Part shown: positions 1-7,339 of the stretch, piece by piece
Layout of the letters: each line of letters opens with the position of its first letter
Numbering within the stretch: position 1 is the stretch's first letter
NCBI GenBank assembly: GCA_021847835.1
Contig: JAJZPR010000032.1
Span: 1 to 32,094, forward strand
Direction of reading: 5' to 3'
DNA: 32,094 nt
From: Pseudomonadota bacterium
GTDB lineage: Bacteria > Pseudomonadota > Gammaproteobacteria > Burkholderiales > Thiobacillaceae
Made by a program: the position numbers and the translations under genes
The notes under the pieces: generated by a model
Told to the model about the DNA's origin: nothing
The model's database searches: none
Seen by the model: the letters and a program-made list of their open reading frames with translations, nothing else

Positions 1-14
1 CAAGGCGCCCTGGC

Positions 15-665
15 TTAATCCCAATCCCACATGTCGTGGCCGTAACCGTAGCCGCGCTGCATGCGCTGTATCCTTTCCCGCTGTTCCTTGGTCAGAACGG
101 CGTTCATCCGTTTCTGCGCATCGGCCCTGGCGTTGAAGACCTGACGCTGGAGGTCGGTGGTTTTCCTGTACGCCTGATCGAGCGCGGAGGGGTCCGCGCC
201 GGAGGAATACATGTCTTGCAGCTTTCGATTTTCCTCAAACATCTGCTGCATCAGGGGTGCTTCTTTTTTGGCGAGATCGTCGCGAATCTTGTCGATCTTT
301 TCAGCCTGTTCCTTCGTCAGGCCGGGTATCCCGGCATATGACTCCCCATATCCGTAGCCCCCCATCATCCCAGGACCCATCATGCCGCCCATCATTCCGG
401 GGCCCATGCCATAGCCGCCCATCATTCCGGGGCCCATGCCGTAGCCGCCCATCATTCCGGGGCCCATCATGCCCGGCCCCATCATTCCGGGGCCCATCAT
501 GCCCGGCCCCATCATTCCGGGGCCCATCATGCCCGGCCCCATCATTCCGGGGCCCATCATCATGCCGCACCCATAGCCCTGGCAAGGGTAATAGCCTTGC
601 TGCGCAAAAGCCGCAGGGGTCGAGAGCGAAAGCACGGTCAGTCCTGCCAACACGATCTTTTTCAT
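15..665 (-). CDS. Spy/ZraP-like periplasmic protein with Met-Gly repeats
   Basis: A 216-residue protein with a clear Sec signal peptide (residues 1-21, ending AAFA). Residues about 35-107 are a low-complexity stretch of MMGPG and MMGGYGMGPG units. The rest is a helical domain with two LTKEQ motifs (residues 116-120 and 191-195), the LTxxQ signature of the Spy/CpxP/ZraP family of periplasmic chaperones and metal-stress sensors. In this family the helical part binds unfolded proteins or metals. The Met-rich repeat is an addition that could bind Cu(I) or Ag(I) through thioethers, which is inference. It is the last gene of the minus-strand metal block, 53 bases after the SHOCT gene, and has a good ribosome site (aaggag) before its ATG. 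The family assignment is firm; the metal is unknown. Confidence 0.85.
   Translation of the reverse strand: MKKIVLAGLTVLSLSTPAAFAQQGYYPCQGYGCGMMMGPGMMGPGMMGPGMMGPGMMGPGMMGPGMMGPGMMGGYGMGPGMMGGYGMGPGMMGGMMGPGMMGGYGYGESYAGIPGLTKEQAEKIDKIRDDLAKKEAPLMQQMFEENRKLQDMYSSGADPSALDQAYRKTTDLQRQVFNARADAQKRMNAVLTKEQRERIQRMQRGYGYGHDMWDWD
391..560. repeat. 30-bp tandem repeat inside the Spy-like gene
   Basis: A 30-base unit beginning atcattccggggcccat is repeated head to tail at 391, 421, 451, 481, 511 and (20 bases) 541. The copies at 451, 481 and 511 are identical. The first two carry variant second halves that encode GGYGMGPGMM instead of MMGPGMMGPG. The unit length is a multiple of three, so gain or loss of copies would keep the reading frame. 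Confidence 0.95.
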
Positions 666-718
666 GCTGTTTCTCCTTCAGTGAAGATGACGCATAACGC
701 CCACGCAAGCGTGGGCAC

Positions 719-961
719 CTAACCACGCTTCAAGTCGTCGCGCTTCTTGAGAAACTCCTCGCGATCGATTTCTCCCCGAGCATATCTTTCTTCCAGCACG
801 TCCAGCGCCCCTTGCCTGTCATCGCGAGTACCCGGGTTCGGACGGATACCGCCCCCGAAAAAATATTTGAGCACCATCGCGATGAGCAGTATCGGCACCA
901 GCCAGAACAGAGCCATGCCAAACCACCCCCATCCCCAACCCATGCCGTATTCCCACATCAT
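719..961 (-). CDS. Small SHOCT-domain membrane protein
   Basis: An 80-residue protein starting MMWEYGMG, with one hydrophobic helix (about residues 12-35) and a C-terminal SHOCT motif in which a leucine-rich helix is followed by ERYARGEIDREEF (about residues 58-74). SHOCT domains are short C-terminal oligomerisation modules; their cellular role is mostly unknown. The ATG at 961 is chosen because ggag lies seven bases upstream. It sits between the cytochrome gene and the Spy-like gene, evidently in the same transcript. A second SHOCT protein of the same layout is encoded at 11040-11300. No enzymatic function can be assigned. Confidence 0.8.
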   Translation of the reverse strand: MMWEYGMGWGWGWFGMALFWLVPILLIAMVLKYFFGGGIRPNPGTRDDRQGALDVLEERYARGEIDREEFLKKRDDLKRG

Positions 962-997
962 GCTGATCTCCAAAGGTTAGTCTCGCCGCCGCACACG

Positions 998-1672
998 CTA
1001 TTTTTGGGCCGCGCCGTGTCGCTGCAAGAACTCGACAATCTCATCGGTCGTCGTCTCGTCCGGGATGTTTTTCCCCATGGCGGCCATGTTGCCGTGCATG
1101 CGGGCCACGACTGCCGGCCACTCCTGAGCGGTGTGCTGCTTTGGATCCGGCAGGGCGTGGCACTGCATACAGGTCGTGCTGAAGGCCCGGCCCGGAGGCG
1201 TGTCCAGATCCGGGTAGGTTGCCGCATCGATCGGCTTCTGGGCATGCCGCTGCAAATACCCGAGCAGGATCTTCAACTGCACCGGATCGGGCGCCACAAA
1301 GCCCATCATTCCACCCATCATCTGCATGCGCATGTTCATCCGGCCGAGCACATGGGGCCATTCCGAGGCGGTATGCATACCGGGGCCGGGCAGGTTATGA
1401 CATTGCATGCAGAATTGCTTGAGCAGGTGCGCCCCTGACGAATCGGACTCGGGCAGGCGGGCAGGATCTATCCCGGGAGGCAGCACGCCCCCCATCATCT
1501 GTTGCATCATGTTCCGGTGCATGCCCATCCCGCCCATCATCCCCATCCCGTCAGCCAGAATCGTCCGTTCGCTGGAAGCAAGCTCGCCTGCGGATGCCGC
1601 AATCGGGGCAGCCAGGCAGGTCGCAACGGCTGTGCCCAGCGCCAGGATCGAAGCCCATTTGCCTATTTGCAT
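998..1672 (-). CDS. Periplasmic cytochrome c with two haem-binding domains
   Basis: From the ATG at 1672 the product has 224 residues with a signal peptide (about 1-28, AAPIAASA), a Met-rich linker (about 43-62, MGMMGGMGMH and similar) and two c-type haem sites, CMQCH at residues 88-92 and CMQCH at 168-172. Each haem site is followed by a similar stretch (LPGPGMHTASEWP and LPDPKQHTAQEWP), so the protein looks like an internal duplication. Such proteins carry electrons in the periplasm; the partner is not evident. An upstream in-frame ATG at 1687 has no ribosome site, while ggtgaag precedes 1672. It lies 21 bases behind the DUF302 gene. The Met-rich linker resembles the repeats of the Spy-like neighbour and may bind copper, which is inference. 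Confidence 0.85.
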   Translation of the reverse strand: MQIGKWASILALGTAVATCLAAPIAASAGELASSERTILADGMGMMGGMGMHRNMMQQMMGGVLPPGIDPARLPESDSSGAHLLKQFCMQCHNLPGPGMHTASEWPHVLGRMNMRMQMMGGMMGFVAPDPVQLKILLGYLQRHAQKPIDAATYPDLDTPPGRAFSTTCMQCHALPDPKQHTAQEWPAVVARMHGNMAAMGKNIPDETTTDEIVEFLQRHGAAQK

Positions 1673-1693
1673 GATGTCTTCACCCATGGAGGG

Positions 1694-2086
1694 TTACAGG
1701 GCCTGCATGACCCGCTCCAGCTTTTGCCGAACCTCGCCGGCCAATCGATGTACCTCCGGCTTGTTCACCAGATCCAGCACCGCATTGGGGTCCATGAATT
1801 CCACCTGTACTTTGCCTGCATCGTCCTGGCGCACCACCACGTTGCACGGCAGCAGCAGGCCGATCGACGGCTCCGCTTCCAGCGCCCGGTGCGCCAGCGG
1901 CGGGTTGCATGCCCCGAGGATGCGGTAGGGCGGCATGTCCTGATTGAGTTTCTTTTTCAGGGTCGCCGCCACGTCGATATCCGTCAGGATGCCGAAACCT
2001 TCCTTTTGCAGTTCCTGGGTGACCTTCTCGACCGCCGCATCGAAAGAAGACGCCACCGTCTTGCCGAAACCGTATTGAGTGCTCAT
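1694..2086 (-). CDS. DUF302 family protein
   Basis: A 130-residue soluble protein that matches the DUF302 pattern throughout: an N-terminal strand-helix unit (KTVASSFDAAVEKVTQEL), a GFGILTDIDV segment, and the conserved ILGACNPPLAHRALEAEP centre that includes the family's typical single cysteine, followed by GLLLPCNVVV. No signal peptide is visible. DUF302 proteins occur next to metal, thiol and sulfur genes, but their biochemical role is unknown. An aaggag ribosome site lies 10 bases before the ATG. It follows the second P-type ATPase by 50 bases and precedes the cytochrome, so it is probably co-transcribed with both. Confidence 0.85.
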   Translation of the reverse strand: MSTQYGFGKTVASSFDAAVEKVTQELQKEGFGILTDIDVAATLKKKLNQDMPPYRILGACNPPLAHRALEAEPSIGLLLPCNVVVRQDDAGKVQVEFMDPNAVLDLVNKPEVHRLAGEVRQKLERVMQAL

Positions 2087-2136
2087 GTTGGTACTCCTTC
2101 GTTTGAATATAAAAATGTTAGCAGAGAGCAGGATTT

Positions 2137-4053
2137 TTACGTTTTGAGCATGCGCAGCCCGCTCGCGATCACCACGAACTCGCTGATCTCGTGCGCGATG
2201 ACGGCGATGGGAAGCGTGAAGTAACCCGTCACCGCCCCGGCGATGAGCGAGCCGATCACCACCACGGAAAGCGCCAGGTTTTGCAGCACCACGCCCCAGG
2301 TGCGGCGGCTGAAGCGAATGAGGTAGGGCAGGCGCGATAAGTTGTCGCTCATGAGTGCCACATCCGCCGTCTCCAGGGCGACATCGGTGCCGGCGGCCCC
2401 CATGGCGACGCCTACGTGGGCGGCGGCGAGCGCGGGTGCGTCGTTCACCCCGTCGCCCACCATCAACACCTTGCCGTACCGGGCTTCCAGTTCGGCGACC
2501 TTGCGCGTCTTGTCCTCGGGAGACAGCTCGGCATGCACCTCGTCGACGCCCACCTGTTCGGCAATGGCGGCGGCGGCCAGGGGATTGTCGCCGGTCAGCA
2601 TGACCACCCGCTCGATCCCGGCGCGCTTCAGCTCAGCGATGGCGTCCGCCGCCTCGGGGCGCAAGGGATCGCTGATGGCGAACAACGCCTGGATTGAAGA
2701 ATGGGTCCCGAGCATCACCACGGTCTTGCCCTGACTTTGCAGGTGCTGAACCTTATCCATCACTTCGGCAACCGGAACAGCCAGGTCGGCGAACAGTCTG
2801 GGACTTCCAATATAGAACTCCCGTCCGCCCACCCATCCCTGGGCACCCGCGCCGGTACGGGAGCGGAAGTTCCCGGCGGGCGCCGGTTCGAGGCCGGCTG
2901 CCTGGGCGCGTCGCACGATGGCTTGGGCCAGGGGATGCTGCGAGCGGGATTCCAGGGCCGCCGCGGTCTCCAGCGCCTCGCGCTCGCCGTGTCCCCAGAA
3001 CACGAGCACGTCCGTGACCTCCGGACGGCCTATCGTGAGGGTGCCGGTCTTGTCGAGCGCCACGACTTTCACCCGGGCCAGGTTTTCCAGATGGACGCCG
3101 CCCTTGATGAGCAGGCCGTTGCGGCCCGCGGTGCCCAGGGCCGCGACCAGGGTGATGGGGATCGAGATCACCAGGGCGCAAGGCGCCGCGGCCACGACGA
3201 AAACGGTGGCGCGGGTCAGCCATTCCGCCCAGGACAAGCCGAACAGCGGCGGCAGGAGGGCGATCAGCACGCCGACCGCCAGGACGGCGGGGCTGTAACG
3301 CCTGCCGAAGCGCTCGATGAAGCGCTGGCTGCGGCCCTTGCTGGCCTGCGCCGCCTCCACCAGATGGATGATGCGGGACAGGGTGTTGTCCGCGAACGCC
3401 TTGGTCGCGCGCACCGTCAGTGCGCCTTCGCCATTGATGCTGGCGGCGAAGACCTTGCCACCCGTGGACTTCTCCACGGGAACGGATTCTCCCGTCACCG
3501 GCGCCTGGTTGACCGCGGAATGGCCGTCGATCACGTCGCCATCGGTGGCAACCGATTCCCCGGGCAGGACGATGAAGATATCTTCCACCCGCAACTGCTC
3601 GACGGGTATGCGCGACTCCTGGCCGCCCCGGCGCACGAGGGCGGTCTTCGGCGCCAGGTCCATCAGCGCCCGGACCGCGTGTCGCGTCCGCTCGGCGGTG
3701 TAGCCTTCCGCCGCCTCGGAGATGGAATAAAGGAATACCAGCGTGGCGGCCTCCAGCCACTGTCCCATCACCCCGGCGACGAGCGCCGCGACGGACATCA
3801 GCAGTTCGATACCGATCTCGCGCTCCTTGATCAGGTCCCCGAACGCCTCCCGGCCGAAGTAATATCCGCCAACGATGACCGCGGCCACATATAACAGGAC
3901 CGAGGCGGCGTGGGGCAGCCCCAGGTAGCTTCCCACAAAGCCCAGCGCGAGCAGAACACCGGCAGTGGACGACGTCACGACCTGCGGATTCTTCCACGGC
4001 GGCGGCATTGCCACCCCAGGCGCGGATACAGACGCGGAACACGAACACGCCAT
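2137..4053 (-). CDS. P1B-type heavy-metal ATPase with an APC transport motif
   Basis: A 638-residue metal-exporting P-type ATPase. The phosphorylation motif DKTGTLT is near residue 332, GDGVNDAP near 534 and a TGDN motif near 485. There is no N-terminal HMA domain, only a short Cys-containing start (ACSCS). The transport motif in helix 6 is APC (near residue 289, APCALVISIP) instead of the usual CPC, and the last helix carries HEISEF (near 621). Those two features resemble the P1B-4-like groups (SPC plus HE), which export Co, Fe, Zn or similar ions, so copper export is unlikely; the actual ion is inference. The ATG at 4053 overlaps the stop of the upstream ArsR gene and follows gggagg. A GTG one codon earlier is an alternative. 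Translation is thus coupled to the regulator. Confidence 0.9.
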   Translation of the reverse strand: MACSCSASVSAPGVAMPPPWKNPQVVTSSTAGVLLALGFVGSYLGLPHAASVLLYVAAVIVGGYYFGREAFGDLIKEREIGIELLMSVAALVAGVMGQWLEAATLVFLYSISEAAEGYTAERTRHAVRALMDLAPKTALVRRGGQESRIPVEQLRVEDIFIVLPGESVATDGDVIDGHSAVNQAPVTGESVPVEKSTGGKVFAASINGEGALTVRATKAFADNTLSRIIHLVEAAQASKGRSQRFIERFGRRYSPAVLAVGVLIALLPPLFGLSWAEWLTRATVFVVAAAPCALVISIPITLVAALGTAGRNGLLIKGGVHLENLARVKVVALDKTGTLTIGRPEVTDVLVFWGHGEREALETAAALESRSQHPLAQAIVRRAQAAGLEPAPAGNFRSRTGAGAQGWVGGREFYIGSPRLFADLAVPVAEVMDKVQHLQSQGKTVVMLGTHSSIQALFAISDPLRPEAADAIAELKRAGIERVVMLTGDNPLAAAAIAEQVGVDEVHAELSPEDKTRKVAELEARYGKVLMVGDGVNDAPALAAAHVGVAMGAAGTDVALETADVALMSDNLSRLPYLIRFSRRTWGVVLQNLALSVVVIGSLIAGAVTGYFTLPIAVIAHEISEFVVIASGLRMLKT

Positions 4054-4454
4054 CACTCGCCTCCCGCCGCCAGTTCAGGCGTCTGGATGCCGATGCGGCA
4101 GCGGCCGCCTTCCCGCAGGCACATTCGCTGGCGGAAGCGCTCGGCATCGCGAGCAAAGCACCCGTCGACGTCCGGCAGCGCCTTGAGCGCCTCATGCAAC
4201 CGGTCGAGATAGGGGATGCCCTCAACCAGCCGGTGATAGACCCAGCGGCCTTCCTTTACCGCCGACAGCAAACCGGCTTGTCGCAGCACCTTGACGTGGC
4301 GCGAGAGCTTGTACTGGGGCTCCAGAAGACTGTCCACCAACTCGCAAAGACAAGCCTCCTCGTCTGTCTCGGCCAACAGCCGGATGATCCGGATTCTGGT
4401 CGGGTCGGCGAGCGCCTGGAATATTTCCTGTGGTTTTACTTGAACTGTATGCAT
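4053..4454 (-). CDS. ArsR/SmtB-family metal-responsive repressor
   Basis: A winged-helix repressor of about 133 residues starting MHTVQVKPQEIFQALADP. The family core is complete: LADPTRIRIIRLL, the thiol pair ACLCEL at the helix-3 position used by ArsR for As(III) or soft metals, the recognition helix YKLSRHVKVLRQAGLL and the wing KEGRWVYHRL. Extra cysteines lie near the C terminus (CFARD, MCLREGGRC). In this family metal binding releases the repressor from its own promoter. Its stop overlaps the start of the APC-motif ATPase. The start is uncertain: the ATG at 4454 fits the family but lies inside a 48-bp dyad and has no ribosome site. An ATG at 4472 and a TTG at 4520 are in-frame alternatives. 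The metal sensed is unknown. Confidence 0.85.
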   Translation of the reverse strand: MHTVQVKPQEIFQALADPTRIRIIRLLAETDEEACLCELVDSLLEPQYKLSRHVKVLRQAGLLSAVKEGRWVYHRLVEGIPYLDRLHEALKALPDVDGCFARDAERFRQRMCLREGGRCRIGIQTPELAAGGE

Positions 4455-4488
4455 ACGTGCATGGTAATGCATGTGTGCATACAGTTCA
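4441..4488. promoter_or_regulatory. Dyad operator candidate at the start of the ArsR gene
   Basis: Perfect 13-base arms (tgaactgtatgca at 4441-4453 and its complement at 4476-4488) flank a 22-base centre that is itself imperfectly symmetric. TGCAT occurs at 4450, 4458, 4468 and 4476, so spacings of 8, 10 and 8 mirror about the centre. The TGAAC...GTTCA ends resemble SmtB/ArsR-type operators. It overlaps the proposed start codon of the adjacent repressor, which fits autoregulation. Confidence 0.75.
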
Positions 4489-4526
4489 AAACAAAATTGA
4501 CGGGTAAACACAGCCGACAACGCACG

Positions 4527-4967
4527 CTATGGCAAGGTCAATTCGAAAGACTTCTGTTGCGGCGGGTAGCAGACCCCGATCTTTTCGTTGCATCCCTGGT
4601 AGTTCGCAAGCAGCGTAAGGCGTTTTGCTTTCGGCGTGCGGTCCAGGACGATCTCGACCGCGAAGGGTTTCTTGTAGGTCTCCATCGTGCCGAAGAACGG
4701 ATCGTTCTTGACTTCGCCGGGCGGCAGCCGAACTTCCCTGATGAGCACGCCGCTCGAATTTTTCAGGGCAAAGAAGGTCTTGTTCTTGTACAGATAATGG
4801 CCCTTTGCCGGCGTGAATTCCGCGATGACAGTGGTGGGGCTCCGGAGGGAAACTTTGAGCTTGAACGCCTGGTTAGGCGGAAGCGGCTCTTCGGCGGCCG
4901 ACGCGACACCTGCCTGAAGCGCGAGGATTTGGATCGCCACGAGCGCGGCGTGTTTCAGCTTGATCAT
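4527..4967 (-). CDS. Stand-alone DsbD alpha-domain protein (periplasmic)
   Basis: A 146-residue exported protein (signal peptide about 1-24, ending VASAA) that consists only of the N-terminal immunoglobulin-like alpha domain of DsbD. The hallmark is YQGCNEKIGVCYPPQ near residues 124-138, where the two cysteines match the redox pair of DsbD-alpha. Full DsbD has an additional eight-helix membrane domain and a thioredoxin domain, both absent here. DsbD-alpha passes electrons to periplasmic thiol proteins. The upstream gene encodes a TlpA-like thioredoxin, so the two may form a redox pair, but no reductant for them is visible. A strong ggaagga ribosome site supports the ATG at 4967. It lies 23 bases behind the thioredoxin gene. 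Confidence 0.85.
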   Translation of the reverse strand: MIKLKHAALVAIQILALQAGVASAAEEPLPPNQAFKLKVSLRSPTTVIAEFTPAKGHYLYKNKTFFALKNSSGVLIREVRLPPGEVKNDPFFGTMETYKKPFAVEIVLDRTPKAKRLTLLANYQGCNEKIGVCYPPQQKSFELTLP

Positions 4968-4990
4968 GTTGCTTCCTTCCCTTGTTCGAG

Positions 4991-5494
4991 TCAGGCGCCA
5001 AGCGACGCATCGAGATACTGGCGCAGTTTGGCGAAATCGATCGCCCCCAGCGTCCGCGAAACGAATTTCCCGCTCCCGTCGATGAGAAAGGTGGTGGGAA
5101 CCACCTTGGTGTCGTCGAATGCGCGAGCGAGTTCTCCTCCCGTGTCCAGGACGACAGGGAACGGCAACCCACCGCTTTTCGCGAAGTTCCTCACCTGTTC
5201 CGGGGAGTCGTAGGCCATGGCCACGGCGATCAGTTCGAAACCGCGGGGCTGGTACGTGCGGTAGGTCTCGACGAGATCGGGCATCTCGCCTTTGCAAATG
5301 GGGCAGCTCGTGGCCCAGAACATCACCATCACGGTCTTGCCCCGCAAGTCCGCCAGCCGGAGCTGACGACCATCGAGCGTCGTGAACGTGGCGTCGGGCG
5401 CGGCCGGACGTTGCGCGAGCGCATAGGAAGCGATGACCGCGCCCAACACCGCAATCGCCGCCAGCGCGAGCAGCAGGTTCCGCTCAGGCGCCAT
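4991..5494 (-). CDS. TlpA/ResA-like membrane-anchored thioredoxin
   Basis: A 167-residue protein with an uncleaved N-terminal helix or signal anchor (about 5-27) and a periplasmic thioredoxin fold of the AhpC/TSA-Redoxin type. The active site is FWATSCPICKGEMPDL (CPIC, near residues 59-62) and the cis-proline loop is VVPTTFLI near residue 137. Proteins of this class reduce disulfides on cytochrome c, copper-site or metal-transport proteins. CPIC differs from the CEPC or CVPC of classical ResA/TlpA. The ATG at 5494 overlaps the end of the ABC ATPase gene by 11 bases and follows gaggagg, so translation is coupled to the transporter genes. The substrate is unknown; the ABC-transporter context suggests a role in assembling or protecting its cargo. 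Confidence 0.85.
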   Translation of the reverse strand: MAPERNLLLALAAIAVLGAVIASYALAQRPAAPDATFTTLDGRQLRLADLRGKTVMVMFWATSCPICKGEMPDLVETYRTYQPRGFELIAVAMAYDSPEQVRNFAKSGGLPFPVVLDTGGELARAFDDTKVVPTTFLIDGSGKFVSRTLGAIDFAKLRQYLDASLGA

Positions 5495-6176
5495 TGCCGC
5501 GGTCCTCCTCGATGCGCCCGTCCTTGACGCGGACCAGGCGCTGCGCGTGGCCGGCCACGGCCGGGTTGTGGGTGACCATGACGAGGGTTCGGCCCTGTTC
5601 ATGGAGGCGCTTGAGCAGGTTCAGCAGGTCGGCCTCGAAAGCCGAGTCGAGATTGCCGGTGGGCTCGTCCATCAGCAGAATGTCGGGATCGTTGGCCAGC
5701 GCCCGCGCCACCGCCACCCGCTGCTGCTGGCCGCCGGAGAGGGTGCCCGGGAGCATGTGCGCCTTCTCCTTCAATCCCATCGATTCGAGCAGCGACATGG
5801 CGCGGGCATGCGCGTCGCCGTGCCCCTTGCCGCCGAACCAGAGGGCAAGCTCGATGTTCTCCAGCGCCGTCAGATGCGCCAGCAGATTGAAGGACTGGAA
5901 GACGAAACCGATCGACCGGGCGCGGGTATGCGCGAGTTCGGTCGGGCCGAGGCGGGTGAGTTCGGCGCCGTCCAGATGAACCTGGCCGCTCGTGGGCCGG
6001 TCGAGCCCGCCCATGATCTGCAGCAGCGTGCTCTTGCCGTGCCCCGAGGGGCCCATGATGGCCACCCAGGCGCCGCGCTCCACGTCGAGGCTGATTCCCG
6101 CCAGCGCCGCGGCGGCGGCTTCGCCGGAGCCGTAGACCTTGGTCACGTTTTCGATACGAATCATTGTCTCAGGCAT
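5484..6176 (-). CDS. ABC transporter ATPase, LolD/MacB type
   Basis: A 230-residue nucleotide-binding subunit. Visible motifs are Walker A GPSGHGKST (about residues 42-50), the Q-loop FVFQSFNLL, the signature LSGGQQQR (about 144-151), Walker B LLMDEPTGNLDS (about 164-175) and the switch histidine in MVTHNP. PTGNLDS is typical of the LolD/MacB/FtsE group, which power mechanotransmission across the envelope and do not themselves transport through a membrane channel. The start overlaps the end of the permease gene by eight bases and the end overlaps the thioredoxin gene, so the three are one translational unit. The substrate cannot be read from the sequence. Confidence 0.92.
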   Translation of the reverse strand: MPETMIRIENVTKVYGSGEAAAAALAGISLDVERGAWVAIMGPSGHGKSTLLQIMGGLDRPTSGQVHLDGAELTRLGPTELAHTRARSIGFVFQSFNLLAHLTALENIELALWFGGKGHGDAHARAMSLLESMGLKEKAHMLPGTLSGGQQQRVAVARALANDPDILLMDEPTGNLDSAFEADLLNLLKRLHEQGRTLVMVTHNPAVAGHAQRLVRVKDGRIEEDRGNGA

Positions 6177-7332
6177 AACGCATGGCCTCCACTGGGGTCA
6201 GTTTTGCCGCGCGATAGGCCGGATACAGCCCGGCCACCAGCGCAAGGCCGATCGACAAACCAAAGGTCAACAGGATGGTCGAGGCATCGAGGCTGGGCAC
6301 GGGCGACTGGCGCAAGGACGCCGTGAAGGCGTTGTCGGTCAGGTAGGGCCCCAACACATAGGCGCCGAGCATCCCGATCATGAGCCCCAGCACCCCGCCG
6401 ATCAGGCCATACAGCCCGGATTCCAGCAGGAATGCGCCGAACAGTGTGCGGCGCGTGCCGCCAACGGCCTGCATGATCCCGATCTCGCGCCGACGTTCGT
6501 ACACGGCGGTCAGCAAGGTGTTGACGATGCCGAAGGCCGCGGCCAGCACGCCCACTGCGGCTACGGCCTGCATCGCGCCGCTCACCGTGCCGACGATGGA
6601 AAGGATCGAGGACAGGAGCTGCTTGTCGGTCACCACGGCGACGTTGGCCTTCTCCTGGATGCGCAGGCTCACCGCGTCGACCTGTTGCAGGTCGTCGACC
6701 TGAACGGCCGCGAAAGATACCTTACCCTCGACCTCGTAGAGCTTCTGCACCACCGGCAGCGGCGCGAAACTCGCGACGTCGTCCTTGTTGCCGGCCTCGC
6801 GCAGCACGCCGATGACGGGCAGGGGTTGTCCGCGCACCGTGAACCTGTCGCCCGGCTTGAGCTGGAACTGTTTGGCGATGGCGGCGCCCACCACCACCGC
6901 CGGCTCGGCCGGATGGTCGAAGTAGCGACCCGCAGCAAGCTCCCATTTCTGCAGCGCCCGCATCTCGGCGGGCAGGATGCCGATCAGAGGCACCGGACGA
7001 TTGCGAAAGGCGGTCTTCTCGTTGAGATAGGGAACCGCCACCTTCACCCCCGGCACGGCCCGAATCTTGTCGAGCTCGGACATGGGGATCGCTTCGGGGA
7101 GCTGCTCCCCGGTGAGCACGGAAATCTGCTCGTAGGCGCACCAGCCCTTCGGGGTGACCACGAGGTTCGCGCCCAGTCCCTGCGCCTGTTTCTTGATTTC
7201 GCGGTCGAGCCCCTGGCCGATGGTCAGCAGGCTGACGAAGGCCGCCATGCCGATGGCTACACCGCCGAGGGTGAAGACGAAACGTCCTTTGCGGCGCAGC
7301 AGGTTGCGCCAAACCAGTTTGAAAAGATTCAT
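6169..7332 (-). CDS. FtsX/MacB-type ABC transporter permease
   Basis: A 387-residue permease with the MacB layout. One N-terminal helix (about 15-40) is followed by a large periplasmic domain (about 45-260), then three C-terminal helices ending in the FtsX signature GLYPAYRAAKLTPVEAMRYA (residues 368-387). This group (MacB, LolCE, FtsX) transmits ATP hydrolysis to the periplasm, moving lipoproteins, peptides or toxins, or controlling hydrolases. The periplasmic domain has one cysteine (KGWCAYE). It lies seven bases behind the small anchored protein and overlaps its ATPase. No outer-membrane partner or MacA-like adaptor is encoded nearby; the anchored protein at 7340 could serve as adaptor, which is inference. 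Confidence 0.9.
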   Translation of the reverse strand: MNLFKLVWRNLLRRKGRFVFTLGGVAIGMAAFVSLLTIGQGLDREIKKQAQGLGANLVVTPKGWCAYEQISVLTGEQLPEAIPMSELDKIRAVPGVKVAVPYLNEKTAFRNRPVPLIGILPAEMRALQKWELAAGRYFDHPAEPAVVVGAAIAKQFQLKPGDRFTVRGQPLPVIGVLREAGNKDDVASFAPLPVVQKLYEVEGKVSFAAVQVDDLQQVDAVSLRIQEKANVAVVTDKQLLSSILSIVGTVSGAMQAVAAVGVLAAAFGIVNTLLTAVYERRREIGIMQAVGGTRRTLFGAFLLESGLYGLIGGVLGLMIGMLGAYVLGPYLTDNAFTASLRQSPVPSLDASTILLTFGLSIGLALVAGLYPAYRAAKLTPVEAMRYA

Positions 7333-7339
7333 CGCCGTC

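Noticed and set aside
391..560. Regularly spaced repeats that might suggest CRISPR
   Set aside because: Units are head to tail without spacers and encode protein repeats.
257..697. Plus-strand open frame of 146 codons across the Spy-like gene
   Set aside because: It is the antisense shadow of the Met/Gly repeat; its repeats only mirror the coding repeat and it has no ribosome site.
2753..4225. Long minus-strand frame overlapping the APC ATPase
   Set aside because: Out-of-frame shadow of the ATPase, with biased Arg/Gly/Ala composition and no domain.
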